DNA of 64,000 bases. Source: Streptomyces sp. NBC_00443. Its GTDB lineage: Bacteria; Actinomycetota; Actinomycetes; Streptomycetales; Streptomycetaceae. Every line of letters starts with the position of its first letter. Positions within the stretch are counted from its first letter, which is position 1. The notes below the pieces were generated by a model. That model saw only the letters and a program-made list of their open reading frames with translations. It was not told the DNA's origin and made no database searches. Shown piece by piece: positions 26,915-35,683 of the stretch. The DNA is taken from positions 4,216,001 to 4,280,000 of the forward strand of contig NZ_CP107917.1 of the NCBI RefSeq assembly GCF_036014175.1, read 5' to 3'. Both the position numbers and the translations under genes were made by a program.

Positions 26915-28345
26915 ATGCGCAACCGCATCGCCGCCGCCCTCCTCGCGGCGGCCCTGACCCCGCTCGCGCTCGCCGTCTCCGCCCCGGCGGCCCACGCCGC
27001 CCCGGCCGCGAAGCCGTACGACTTCAACGGCGACGGCCGCGCCGACCTCGCGATCGGCGCGCCGGGCGCCACGGTGGGCGGCAAGGCCAAGGCGGGCGCC
27101 GTCTCCGTGGTCTACGGCAGCTCAAGCGGGCTGAAGACCTCGACGCGCACCCTGATCACCCAGAACACCTCCGGCGTGCCCGGCGCCGCGGAGGCCGACG
27201 ACGCCTTCGGGTCCGCCGTCGCGTCCGCCGACCTCAACACCGACGGGTACGCGGACCTGCTGATCGGCGCACCCGGCGAGGACGTGAACGGCGACACCAA
27301 CGACGGCACGGTCGTCGTCGCCTGGGGCGCCAAGTCGGGCCTGTCGGGGGCGCGTACGGTGCCCAACTCCAACGACAGGGACGTGGACCGCTACGGGCAG
27401 TCGGTCGCGGTGGGCGACGTCGACACCGACGGCGACCCGGACATCCTGGTCGGCGCGAACGGCCTGTTCACCCTCGCCTTCGTCAACGGCCCCTTCACCC
27501 GGACCAGTTCCTTCCAGGGCGGTTCCGGCTCCGGCTTCCCCCACCCGTACTCGTCCTCGTACGGCATCACGTCCCTGGCCGTCGGCCCCGTCACCGCCTC
27601 CTGGCACACCAACGTGGTCGTGCACGGCCGCAAGACGGGCACCGACGACGCGATCACCCACCTGGTGACCGACCCGTCCATCGGCAACTTCACCGACTGG
27701 ATGCAGGAGCTGCCGTCCGGCTACGTCTCCGCGATCGGCGACATCGACAAGGACGGGTACGCGGACATCGCCATCGGCAACGAGCGCGAGACCTCCGCCG
27801 ACCCGGCCGGCGCCAAGGGCGGCAAGGTCACTGTGGTCTACGGCGGCTCCGGCGGCACGGACACCTCCCGCGCCCCGCTCGTCCTCACCCAGGACACCGC
27901 CGGCGTCCCCGGCGCCTCGGAGTCCGGCGACCGCTTCGGCAGCCATGTCTCCCTCGGCGACATCAACGGCGACGGCCACGCGGACCTGGCCGTCGGCGCG
28001 TCCGGCGAGAACTCCGGTGCGGGCTCGGTGACCGTCCTGTACGGCTCGGCCTCCGGCCTCAGGACGACCGGCGCTCAGTCCCTCACGCAGAACACCGCGG
28101 GCGTACCCGGCACGTCCGAGACGAACGACTGCTTCGGCGCCCGCGTCCTGCTCGCCGACCACTCCGGCGACGGCCGCGCCGAGCTCACCGTCGCCGCGAC
28201 CGGCGAGAACGGCGACGGCGCCGTCTGGTCCCTGCGCGGCGCGACGACCGGCGTGACGACCGGCGGCGCGACGAGCTTCGGGCCGGGCACGACGGGCGTG
28301 TCCACGGCGGGCAGCCCGGCCTACGGCACGACTCTCAACTCCTGA
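26915..28345 (+). CDS. Secreted FG-GAP repeat protein 3
   Basis: A 476-residue paralogue. The frame opens at a GTG at 26876 overlapping the previous stop, but the ATG at 26915 begins a proper signal peptide (MRNRIAAALLAAALTPLALA, cleavage near AHA-A). Blades include DFNGDGRADLAI, DLNTDGYADLLI, DVDTDGDPDILV, DIDKDGYADIAI, DINGDGHADLAV and a degenerate last loop (DHSGDGRAELTV). The spacing of about 35 bases to the previous gene suggests one transcript. Confidence 0.86.
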   Translation: MRNRIAAALLAAALTPLALAVSAPAAHAAPAAKPYDFNGDGRADLAIGAPGATVGGKAKAGAVSVVYGSSSGLKTSTRTLITQNTSGVPGAAEADDAFGSAVASADLNTDGYADLLIGAPGEDVNGDTNDGTVVVAWGAKSGLSGARTVPNSNDRDVDRYGQSVAVGDVDTDGDPDILVGANGLFTLAFVNGPFTRTSSFQGGSGSGFPHPYSSSYGITSLAVGPVTASWHTNVVVHGRKTGTDDAITHLVTDPSIGNFTDWMQELPSGYVSAIGDIDKDGYADIAIGNERETSADPAGAKGGKVTVVYGGSGGTDTSRAPLVLTQDTAGVPGASESGDRFGSHVSLGDINGDGHADLAVGASGENSGAGSVTVLYGSASGLRTTGAQSLTQNTAGVPGTSETNDCFGARVLLADHSGDGRAELTVAATGENGDGAVWSLRGATTGVTTGGATSFGPGTTGVSTAGSPAYGTTLNS

Positions 28346-28443
28346 ACTCCTGCCCCCCGCTCACAGGCCGACCCGCGCGTCCGCGCGTCCGCGCGGGAAC
28401 GCCCTCCCCCTCGACCACCCACCCGACCGCAGGAGGACCCCAC

Positions 28444-29889
28444 ATGCTCCGGCACCACCGCAGCCGACTCACCGCCCTGGCCCTGGCCACGGCCACTGTG
28501 GCCGCCGCGCTGACGGCCACCCCGTTGCTCACCGCCGCCCCGGCCGCGGCAGCACCCGCCAAGTACGCCGACGACTTCAACGGCGACGGCTACCGCGACC
28601 TCGCCACGGCCGCGCCGTACACCCCGGTCGCCGGCAAGACCGGCGCGGGCGCCGTCGTCGTGAACTACGGCTCCGCGAACGGCATCAGCGCCGCCCGCCG
28701 CACGATCATCACCCAGGACACGGCCGGCATCCCCGGCACCGCCGAGAAGGACGACGAGTTCGGCCAGGCCCTCGCTTCTGGCGACGTGAACCGGGACGGG
28801 TACGCCGACCTCGTCATCGGCAGCACGGGCGAGAACGCCGAGTCCGGCGCCGTCGTAATCGTCTGGGGCGCCAAGAGCGGCCTCTCCGGCGCCCAGGTCG
28901 TCCCCGACCCCGCCCCCGCGGACCACAACGAGTACGGCATGTCCCTCGCCGTCGGCGACTTCAGCGGCGACGGCAAGGCCGACGTGGCCGTCGGCAGCAC
29001 CGGCAGCGACATCTGGATCCACAAGGGCGGCTTCACCAAGGCCACCGGCGCCGCGTCCCGCTACGAGCTCGCCACCGAGCTGTACAGCACCGGCTCCAGC
29101 ATCCACGGCGCCCAGAGCCTGGCCGCCGGCGACCTGAACGGCGACGGCACCTCCGACCTGGTCGTCAGCGGCACCCAGACCCAGACGTACGCCGACGGCA
29201 CCTTCGTCTACCTGGGCTCCGCCTCCGGCCTCACCCGCCAGACGTTCCTGAGGAACGGCGCCTACGAGCTGGCAGCCGTCGGCGACCTCAACGGCGACGG
29301 CTACGCGGACGTGGTCACGGCGACGTACGGAGACGAGGGCCGCACGAGCCTCGGCGGCTCCGTCAGCGCCTACCTCGGCAGCGCCGCCGGCGTCGGCACC
29401 CAGCCGCAGACCACGATCACCCAGGACACCCCCGGCGTCCCCGGCTCGGACGAGGAGGGCGACTGGTTCGGCAACGCCCTCTCTGTGGCCGACGTCACCG
29501 GCGACGGCAGGGCCGAGGTGGCCGTCGGCACGCTCCACGAGACCATCGGCACCGCCGAGATCGCCGGCAGCGTGACCGTCCTGCGCGGCTCGGCCACCGG
29601 CCTGACCGCGACCGGCGCCCAGTCCTTCACCCAGAACACCGCGGGCGTCCCCGGCACCGCCGAGCCCGCCGACCGGTTCGGCGCGTCCGTACGCCTGGCC
29701 GACCTCACCGGCGACGGCAAGGCCGACCTGTCCGTCGGCGCCGACGGCGAGAACCACCCCGCGGGCTCCCTCTACAACCTGCGCGGCGCCGCCTCGGGCG
29801 TGACCACCAGCAAGGCGATCAGCTTCGGCCCGGGTTCGCTGGGCCTGCCGTCCGGCTACCTGAGGCTGGGCCAGGTGATGCTGCGCTAG
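28444..29889 (+). CDS. Secreted FG-GAP repeat protein 4
   Basis: A 481-residue paralogue, last of the array. ATG at 28444 follows CAGGAGGA; the signal peptide runs to about residue 38 (PAAAAPAKYADD). Blades carry DFNGDGYRDLAT, DVNRDGYADLVI, DFSGDGKADVAV, DLNGDGTSDLVV, DLNGDGYADVVT, DVTGDGRAEVAV and DLTGDGKADLSV. The inter-blade sequence ITQDTAGIPGTAEKDDEFG matches the other copies. All four are alike in length and blade order, so the array probably arose by tandem duplication. Confidence 0.86.
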   Translation: MLRHHRSRLTALALATATVAAALTATPLLTAAPAAAAPAKYADDFNGDGYRDLATAAPYTPVAGKTGAGAVVVNYGSANGISAARRTIITQDTAGIPGTAEKDDEFGQALASGDVNRDGYADLVIGSTGENAESGAVVIVWGAKSGLSGAQVVPDPAPADHNEYGMSLAVGDFSGDGKADVAVGSTGSDIWIHKGGFTKATGAASRYELATELYSTGSSIHGAQSLAAGDLNGDGTSDLVVSGTQTQTYADGTFVYLGSASGLTRQTFLRNGAYELAAVGDLNGDGYADVVTATYGDEGRTSLGGSVSAYLGSAAGVGTQPQTTITQDTPGVPGSDEEGDWFGNALSVADVTGDGRAEVAVGTLHETIGTAEIAGSVTVLRGSATGLTATGAQSFTQNTAGVPGTAEPADRFGASVRLADLTGDGKADLSVGADGENHPAGSLYNLRGAASGVTTSKAISFGPGSLGLPSGYLRLGQVMLR

Positions 29890-30015
29890 GGACGCAGGGA
29901 CATGACGTAGGAACGCAGAGACCCAGAGACCCAGAGAACACAGGGTCGTCACGTACGGCATGTCCCTGAGCCGACGCTCGGCGCCCCCTAGGGGATGTCA
30001 CAGCTCGGCAGCAAA

Positions 30016-30041
30016 GCCGGGCCCTGACCGCAGGGCCCGGC
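30016..30041. terminator. Hairpin between FG-GAP array and Yip1 gene
   Basis: Perfect 11-bp stem with a 4-base loop, 126 bases after the last FG-GAP stop and 35 bases before the Yip1 GTG. Probably a terminator; it could also act in the leader of the next gene. Confidence 0.6.
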
Positions 30042-30075
30042 ACGCGAGTCTCCGGGACCAGGTACGTTCGAAGAC

Positions 30076-30990
30076 GTGGCTGGATTCAGGATCGGACGCG
30101 GAAGCCGGAACAACGGCAGCCCGCAAACGCGCCCCCAACAACCTCCGTACGGGCAGCAGGCGCCCCAGGGACAGTCGTACGGCTATCCCCCGCCGCCGCA
30201 GCAGCCGTACGGCGGCCCGGGCGGCGGCGCAGGCGGCTGGCCGCAGGCGAACGGCGGTGGCGGCTACGGCGGTTACGGTGCGGGTGGCCAGGGCGGCCAG
30301 GGCGAGCCGGAGTACTTCGGCGACGGCGGCGCCCCGGACCCGTACGCGGCGAACAACCCGGGCCACACCCAGGCGTTCTCGGTCAACGAGGACCCGTACA
30401 ACCAGGGCGGCACCTACCGTGCGGGCGCGGCCCCGGCCGCCCCGGCCGGCCCCCGCCTGCACTGGAAGCAGCTGCTGCGCGGCATCGTGCTGTCCCCCTC
30501 GCAGACGTTCCTGCAGATGCGGGACTACTCGATGTGGGGCACCGCCCTCGTCGTGAGCTTCCTCTACGGCCTGCTGGCCGTCTTCGGCTTCGACGGCGCG
30601 AGGAACGACGCGATCAACGCGACCCTCTCGAACGCCGTCCCCATCGTCCTGACGACCGCCGTCGCGATGGTCCTGTCGGCCTTCGTCCTGGGCGTGGTCA
30701 CCCACACCCTGGCCCGCCAGCTCGGCGGCGACGGTGCCTGGCAGCCCACGGTGGGCCTCTCCATGCTGATCATGTCCCTCACGGACGCCCCCCGCCTGGT
30801 CTTCGCCATGTTCGCCGGCGGCGACGCAACCTTCGTCCAGGCCCTCGGCTGGGCCACCTGGATCGCAGCCGGCGCCCTCCTCACCCTGATGGTCTCCAAG
30901 TCCCACGACCTCCCCTGGCCGAAGGCCCTGGGCGCGAGCGCGATCCAGCTGGTCGCGCTGCTGTCGATCGTGAAGCTGGGCACGTTCTAG
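30076..30990 (+). CDS. Yip1-family membrane protein
   Basis: A 304-residue protein. Residues 1-~125 are a disordered glycine/proline/glutamine/tyrosine-rich head (QQPPYGQQAPQGQ, GYGGYGAGGQGGQGE). The C-terminal half has about five membrane helices beginning after LHWKQLLRGIVLSPSQTFLQM and including VVSFLYGLLAVFGF, VLTTAVAMVLSAFVLGVV and WIAAGALLTLM, the Yip1 layout. It starts with GTG at 30076. The same gene order next to dcd is common in Streptomyces. Cellular role unknown. Confidence 0.83.
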   Translation: MAGFRIGRGSRNNGSPQTRPQQPPYGQQAPQGQSYGYPPPPQQPYGGPGGGAGGWPQANGGGGYGGYGAGGQGGQGEPEYFGDGGAPDPYAANNPGHTQAFSVNEDPYNQGGTYRAGAAPAAPAGPRLHWKQLLRGIVLSPSQTFLQMRDYSMWGTALVVSFLYGLLAVFGFDGARNDAINATLSNAVPIVLTTAVAMVLSAFVLGVVTHTLARQLGGDGAWQPTVGLSMLIMSLTDAPRLVFAMFAGGDATFVQALGWATWIAAGALLTLMVSKSHDLPWPKALGASAIQLVALLSIVKLGTF

Positions 30991-31016
30991 GACGCGCTGC
31001 TCGACCGAGCACGTAC

Positions 31017-31058
31017 GAGAAGGGGCCCCGGCATTCGACATGCCGGGGGCCCCTTCTC
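31017..31058. terminator. Bidirectional terminator
   Basis: A long stem (about 18 bp, with a one-base bulge) and a 5-base loop lie between the convergent Yip1 and phosphoribosyltransferase genes. Confidence 0.82.
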
Positions 31059-31090
31059 ATCGTCTCGTCCTCATCCTCTCGTCCCGCCCC

Positions 31091-31597
31091 TCAGGCGTCG
31101 AGCACCTGCCCGGGCCGCCGGACGACGGGGGGTTCGACGCTCCACGGGAAGTTGATCCACTCATCGGTGCGCTTCCACACGTACTCGCACTTCACGAGGG
31201 AGTGGGACTTCTCATAGATGACCGCGGACCGCACCTCGGCGACATGCTCGACGCAGAAGTCGTGCACGAGCTTCAGCGTCTTGCCGGTGTCGGCGACGTC
31301 GTCGGCGATCAGGACCTTCTTGTCGGTGAAGTCGATCGCGTTGGGGACGGGAGCGAGCATGACGGGCATCTCGAGGGTCGTCCCGACCCCCGTATAGAAC
31401 TCGACGTTGACCAGATGAAGGTTCTTGCAGTCGAGGGCGTAGGCGAGCCCACCGGCGACAAAGACCCCGCCGCGGGCGATGCTCAGCACGATGTCCGGCT
31501 CGTACCCGTCGTCGGCGATGGTCTGCGCGAGCTCACGGACGGCGGTGCCGAACAGCTCGTACGTCAGATTCTCGCGTTTCTGCTCTTCGTCGCTCAT
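31091..31597 (-). CDS. Phosphoribosyltransferase family protein
   Basis: A 168-residue type I PRTase. The PRPP-binding signature is VLIADDVADTGKTL (residues ~98-111), and IVLSIARGGVFVAGGLAYAL forms the loop near the pyrophosphate site. The size and the VNVEFYTGVG segment fit the xanthine/hypoxanthine-guanine-like group used in purine salvage. The ATG at 31597 lies eight bases past the dcd stop; the frame extends upstream to 31735 but inside dcd. Transcribed with dcd, linking purine and pyrimidine nucleotide salvage. Confidence 0.88.
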   Translation of the reverse strand: MSDEEQKRENLTYELFGTAVRELAQTIADDGYEPDIVLSIARGGVFVAGGLAYALDCKNLHLVNVEFYTGVGTTLEMPVMLAPVPNAIDFTDKKVLIADDVADTGKTLKLVHDFCVEHVAEVRSAVIYEKSHSLVKCEYVWKRTDEWINFPWSVEPPVVRRPGQVLDA

Positions 31598-31605
31598 CCC
31601 GCCGC

Positions 31606-32181
31606 TCACACCTGGGACCGATGGAAGTTCTGGAAGGACCGGGAGGCGGTCGGACCGCGCTGCCCCTGGTACCGGGACCCGTACCGCTCGCTCCCGTACG
31701 GGAACTCGGCGGGCGAGCTGAGCCGGAACATGCACAGCTGCCCGATCTTCATGCCCGGCCAGAGCTTGATGGGGAGCGTGGCGAGGTTGGACAGCTCAAG
31801 GGTGACGTGGCCGCTGAACCCCGGGTCGATGAACCCGGCGGTGGAGTGGGTGACGAGCCCGAGCCGCCCGAGCGAGCTCTTCCCCTCGAGCCGCGATGCA
31901 AGATCATCGGGCAGCGAGATGACCTCGTACGTCGAGGCCAGCACGAACTCCCCGGGATGCAGGATGAACGGCTCATCCCCCTCCGGCTCCACGAGCCGCG
32001 TGAGATCCGCCTGCTCGATGGAGGGGTCGATGTGCGGGTACCGGTGGTTCTCGAACACCCGGAAGTACCGGTCCAGCCGTACGTCGATGCTGGACGGCTG
32101 CACCATGGTCTGGTCGTAGGGATCGATCCGTACCCGCCCGGCGTCGATCTCGGCCCGGATGTCCTTGTCTGAGAGAAGCAC
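31606..32181 (-). CDS. dcd: dCTP deaminase
   Basis: A 191-residue dCTP deaminase producing dUTP for thymidylate synthesis. Characteristic segments are [17 protein letters not shown] at the N-terminus, [19 protein letters not shown], the nucleotide-site [23 protein letters not shown] (S, R and E residues of the family are present), and the C-terminal [11 protein letters not shown] that closes over the substrate. Full length for the family. Head of a two-gene unit with the phosphoribosyltransferase. Confidence 0.97.
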   Translation of the reverse strand: MLLSDKDIRAEIDAGRVRIDPYDQTMVQPSSIDVRLDRYFRVFENHRYPHIDPSIEQADLTRLVEPEGDEPFILHPGEFVLASTYEVISLPDDLASRLEGKSSLGRLGLVTHSTAGFIDPGFSGHVTLELSNLATLPIKLWPGMKIGQLCMFRLSSPAEFPYGSERYGSRYQGQRGPTASRSFQNFHRSQV

Positions 32182-32285
32182 GCCCCGAGGATACGCAAGG
32201 CGCGCGGAACGGCCACAATCGCGCCGCCGCGCGCCTGGCGCTGCACCTGCTGTGACTGCTGATACTCCAGTTACAGCTGCTTCTA

Positions 32286-32313
32286 CTTTGCTACTTCTGC
32301 TTTGCTACTTCTG
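32286..32313. repeat. Two tandem 14-bp repeats in a pyrimidine-rich tract
   Basis: CTTTGCTACTTCTG occurs twice without a gap inside a longer tract (about 32265-32345) built from TGCTACT/CTTCTGC variants, clearly less GC-rich than its surroundings. On the minus strand it is a purine-rich leader between the zinc-ribbon gene stop and dcd. Confidence 0.85.
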
Positions 32314-32334
32314 CTTCTACTTACTACTGCTTCG

Positions 32335-32493
32335 CTACCGCTTCTCCAGCATCACCGGCACCACACTCCGGAGCCGGGCGCACCGGGGACACCGGAGGAG
32401 CCGGCCGGGGCCGAGGCGATCGGCCTGCTGCATCGGGAACGAAGCGGTGCTGAACACGTGCCCATCGGCACAACGGACGACGGTGCGCTCCAT
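32335..32493 (-). CDS. Small zinc-ribbon protein (52 residues)
   Basis: The ATG at 32493 begins MERTVVRCADGHVFSTASF, and the C-terminal part has GPGRLLRCPRCARLRSVVP. Cys8 and the CPRC pair, with His at DGH, form a probable zinc ribbon. I recognise the RCADGHVFSTASFP...RCPRCARLR pattern as a recurrent small Streptomyces protein of unknown function. The frame extends upstream to 32559, but a GGAAGGGA site 12 bases before the chosen ATG supports the shorter form. Confidence 0.62.
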   Translation of the reverse strand: MERTVVRCADGHVFSTASFPMQQADRLGPGRLLRCPRCARLRSVVPVMLEKR

Positions 32494-32785
32494 CAAGTCC
32501 AAGAGTCCCTTCCCCAAGAGCCGCGTCTGGCTGCTGCCTGCCTGACGACGAGAGGCCACATTACGGGATCAAAAGGACGGCCATCCAGGCGGCACTCCGA
32601 CCCCGCCCAACCCCTCTCACACCCCTCCACCGTACGCCCCAACTCCGGCCCCCTGCACCCGGATCCCACCCCTGAAACCCACTCAGGCCCCACGGCGTCA
32701 GCGCCGGGGGCCGGTGATGAGGTACAGTGACCAGGCGATCGGACACCGCCTCCGGATCCTCTCGGATCATCGGCGGTTGTCTTAC

Positions 32786-32859
32786 GCGGGTGTAGTTTAA
32801 TGGTAGAACATCAGCTTCCCAAGCTGAGAGCGCGAGTTCGATTCTCGTCACCCGCTCCA
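32786..32859 (+). tRNA. tRNA-Gly (anticodon CCC)
   Basis: A 74-base cloverleaf including an encoded 3' CCA: acceptor stem GCGGGTG pairs with CACCCGC, the D arm is AGTTTAATGGTAGA, the anticodon loop TTCCCAA is closed by TCAGC/GCTGA, and the T arm contains GTTCGATTC. The 3' 48 bases are duplicated at 45189-45236, marking this gene as an integration target that remains intact. Confidence 0.96.
32812..32859 (+). repeat. Attachment site, tRNA end (attL)
   Basis: 48 bases covering the anticodon-arm-to-CCA half of tRNA-Gly, identical to 45189-45236. Crossover presumably occurs within this identity block, which restores the tRNA on integration. Confidence 0.9.
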
Positions 32860-32864
32860 TGCGA

Positions 32865-32891
32865 AACCCCCAGGTCAGGGACCCGGGGGTT
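32865..32891 (+). terminator. Hairpin after tRNA-Gly
   Basis: AACCCCC and GGGGGTT arms around a 13-base loop, then a T-rich run. A diverged copy follows the right repeat (45243-45267). Confidence 0.7.
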
Positions 32892-32961
32892 CTTTGTTGT
32901 CTAGACCTGTGGGCAGGGCGCGCACCACAACCGCACCACTACGGCCGACTACACCACTTGG

Positions 32962-33616
32962 CTAGTTCACCGGAGGCAGGACCGGAGCCAGCCCGAGTTC
33001 CCTCGCGACCGAGCGCAGGAACTGCTTGCGCGGCTTCCCATTGATCATTTCGTCGAAGGCTCGTCCGGCCCAAATCAGACACATGGCGAGAGTCGCCTCC
33101 ACCACGGCGGCGGCACTCTCCTTGGGCTGGGCCCGAAGGCTAGGCGGTTCGGTCGTCCACTCGACGAACTCAGATGCGCTGGTTGCACTCGGATGTGCAT
33201 ACCCGCAGAGATAGCGGTACACGGAGTACAGCTCCCTCTTGGGATCGATGTCGTCGCACTGGGCCTGGAACTTACGGAAGATCTCACTCTCGTCGGTCTT
33301 CTCGACCGGCGCACCCTTGATCGAGTCGATGAGATCCTGCGGCACATTGAACCCCTTCTGCATATCCTCAGCAGCAGCTCGGTTCAAGCGGTTTCCCTCG
33401 GCAAACACCCCAAGCGCACCAGCGTCACCCTTCTGCGAGAGCCAGTGCGGGCTGATGGTGGTCTCGAACATGGTGCGGAGCAGAATCAGTGCCTCATGGC
33501 CGTATCCGCTATCGACGAGATGCAGGGATGCCTCTGCAAGACGGTGCACCTCGTTGCACCACCCATGCCCGATGAGGACGGACCGGTACTTGCGCTGCTT
33601 CGTTTCGATCGGTCGG
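32962..33616 (-). pseudogene. 5'-truncated DUF5677-like gene
   Basis: The readable product (GHGWCNEVHRLAEASLHLVD, ALILLRTMFETTISPHWLSQ, LCGYAHPSATSASEFVEW, ending VLPPVN) matches the helical DUF5677 group, which is HEPN-like and often found in mobile elements. Upstream of about 33,616 the frame runs through the out-of-frame shadow of the spdB gene and becomes arginine/proline-rich, so the natural N-terminus is missing. The only in-frame start inside the real part is a GTG after NE. It is the gene nearest the tRNA end of the element, where an integrase gene would normally be. Confidence 0.6.
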
Positions 33617-34141
33617 GTCGCGGTGTTCGTGGGCGACCTTGCGAGCAAGCGCGACGAGCGCGGGTGGGACCGGGGGCGGTGCGGGCGGAGCCGATTCCGG
33701 TTCCGCGGCGGGCAGTTCAGGAGCTGAGGGCGGCTGGACGTCGTCCGGCGTCTCTGCCGCCTGGGCCTCTTCGGGCTTCGCGGTGTCATGGGCGAGCAGC
33801 GTTCCGCCGAGGAAGGCGACAGCCGGCCACCCGGCGACGAGGATGCGCAGCCAGGCCGGTACGGCGTCCAGGTCGAGCAGTCCGGCGGTGGCGACGTTGG
33901 CGCCCAGTGAGGCGGTCAGCGCGACGAGGAACCAGCACCACCCGGCCGCTCTTGCCCCGCCGGAGCGAAGCCGCTGCCACGCCGCCACCAACAGCAGGTC
34001 GACGGAGACGGGATAGGCCCAGGCCTTCCATCCGTGCCGCCCGGCAGCGGAGGCCAGGTCGTGCAGGTGGGCGAATGACAGCGCGGCAGCGATCAGCGCT
34101 TGGACAAGTACGGCGTCGAGTCGGTCAGGCAGGGCACGCAC
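33509..34141 (-). CDS. SpdB-like spread protein, 3'-truncated
   Basis: A 210-residue product starting at GTG 34141 (AGGAG eight bases upstream). Residues 1-~120 give a DUF2637 membrane domain with about four helices (VLVQALIAAALSFAHLHDLA, AWAYPVSVDLLLVAAWQRL, WCWFLVALTASLGANVATAG, LVAGWPAVAFLGGTLLAHD), then an alanine/proline/glutamate linker and the start of the usual C-terminal helix (ALVALARKVAHEHRD). After this the sequence switches to unrelated residues at the junction with the DUF5677-like gene. Spd proteins help intramycelial plasmid spread together with Tra. It lies 83 bases after tra. Confidence 0.78.
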   Translation of the reverse strand: MRALPDRLDAVLVQALIAAALSFAHLHDLASAAGRHGWKAWAYPVSVDLLLVAAWQRLRSGGARAAGWCWFLVALTASLGANVATAGLLDLDAVPAWLRILVAGWPAVAFLGGTLLAHDTAKPEEAQAAETPDDVQPPSAPELPAAEPESAPPAPPPVPPALVALARKVAHEHRDPTDRNEAAQVPVRPHRAWVVQRGAPSCRGIPASRR

Positions 34142-34224
34142 CACACGACTCCTTCCGGTTCCAGGCATGGCAGGGGTAGGGACTTGGCGCGGGACGGCCG
34201 CGCCGGCCGTTGGAGCGGGTCCGG

Positions 34225-35586
34225 CTACTCAGTGACCGGCTGAGGAGCGACTACCGGCGCCGAGTCCTTCAGGGGCACCGGTGGGACGTACGGCCGGAAG
34301 GGCGTAAGCGCCGGTACGTCGGGGGCAAAGTGAGCCGTTTCGCGGCAGGTGGCCGCAGCATCGGCGAGTGAGAGATACAGGGTACGGATACGGGACCAGC
34401 CGCCGGAGGTGTCGCCGACGACAGCCAGGCCGGGCAGCTCGGAGGCGATCGCGCAGGCTGCGTAGACCGCCTCGGGGGCGATGTCGCCGAGCGCCATCTT
34501 CGCGGAGGCTTCGTCGTTGACACGGTGGCAGACTCGGCCCGTTAGCTGAGCGCGGAGCATGGTCTCGCCCTTGCCCAGCTCGGCGCCGAAGCGCTGCCCG
34601 CAGACCACCAGGTAGATGCCCGCGGCACCGCCGAGTTGGGCGAGGCGGATGAGTTGGGTCACCATCTCGTCCCGCCGTTCCTCCTCCTTCTTCGTGGCGA
34701 CGAGGAAGAGTTCGGCGACCTCGTCGATGAACAGGACGATGGGAGCCGGGCGTTCATCCTCCGGCGGTCCCCAGATATCCGAGGTGATCAGTTCTTCCGG
34801 GGTGCCGGGCGCGACGCCCTGCCGGGCCTTGATCAGGTCGTATCGGTCCTCCATTTCCTTGACGAGCACGGGAAGCAGCTCTGAAGCCTGATCGGGATCG
34901 GTAGACAGCGCGGAGAGCCGCGAGGCGAACGGCGACAGCTCCACACCGCGCTTGCAGTCGATGCCGACCAGGACGACCGGCTGAGCAGCCAGCTTGGTGA
35001 TCAGGTTGCGCAGGTACATGGACTTGCCCGACAGCGTTGCGCCGAGGACGAGTTCATGCGGAACGGCGCGGTAGTCACGTACGAACGCGGTCGCGTCCTC
35101 CCGTAGAGCTACCGGAACCCGCAGGTGTTCACCGGCGATCCGGCGAGGCATCCGCACCTTGCGCAGGACGTTGTAGCCGACGAGCCGCAGTTCAACGACA
35201 CCGGGCTTGATGTCCCGCACGTACACGGCATGCACGCCCCAGGCATGGCGAAGTCGTTCCGCCGAGGCGGCGACGTCCGCCGGTTCCTGGCCCGGAGCCA
35301 GCCGCAGCCGGATCCGGAGACCGGTCGAGGTGGGGCGGATCAGCCCCCGGCGGGGAGGCACGGGCCGCACCTCCCGACGAGTCGTCGCCTTGACGGCCAG
35401 TGCCCGCCACCGGGGCGGCGCCACCGTCAGACCACAGGCGTCCATGGTCGACGCGTACGAGCCCAGCAGCCGGGCCACCGAGAGCGGCAGCCCGACCGTG
35501 GACCAGTACGCCGCCGGGTAGGCGTGCCGGGCGTAGGCCGCGCCGCCTATCGCAGCGAGCGACCCGCCCAGCTCGGCCAACGTCAA
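34225..35586 (-). CDS. FtsK/SpoIIIE-type conjugative DNA translocase (Tra)
   Basis: A 453-residue septal DNA-translocator homologue as used by AICEs to move double-stranded DNA between hyphae. Walker A is GATLSGKSM (~residue 184), Walker B is APIVLFIDEVAELF (~285), and VVCGQRFGAELGKGETMLRA and SELPGLAVVGDTSGGWSR are further conserved parts. The N-terminus has one short hydrophobic region and the block STMDACGLTV, usual for this subfamily. The start is a TTG at 35586 with an in-frame stop three codons upstream, so the N-terminus could be slightly shortened. Genes after it are spdB and the fusion scar. Confidence 0.9.
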   Translation of the reverse strand: MTLAELGGSLAAIGGAAYARHAYPAAYWSTVGLPLSVARLLGSYASTMDACGLTVAPPRWRALAVKATTRREVRPVPPRRGLIRPTSTGLRIRLRLAPGQEPADVAASAERLRHAWGVHAVYVRDIKPGVVELRLVGYNVLRKVRMPRRIAGEHLRVPVALREDATAFVRDYRAVPHELVLGATLSGKSMYLRNLITKLAAQPVVLVGIDCKRGVELSPFASRLSALSTDPDQASELLPVLVKEMEDRYDLIKARQGVAPGTPEELITSDIWGPPEDERPAPIVLFIDEVAELFLVATKKEEERRDEMVTQLIRLAQLGGAAGIYLVVCGQRFGAELGKGETMLRAQLTGRVCHRVNDEASAKMALGDIAPEAVYAACAIASELPGLAVVGDTSGGWSRIRTLYLSLADAAATCRETAHFAPDVPALTPFRPYVPPVPLKDSAPVVAPQPVTE

Positions 35587-35683
35587 GGTCGGTCACGTCG
35601 ATCAGACCGCCTCAGCCATCGGGAAGGCACCAGGCGCAACGGCAGTGGCCCGGTAGGCGATGCCGTGCCGCTGCTAGGCTGTC

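Noticed and set aside
32617-33789. The full 275-residue reading of the DUF5677-like gene
   Set aside because: The first ~65 residues lie in an out-of-frame shadow of spdB; only the part after about 33,616 looks like protein.
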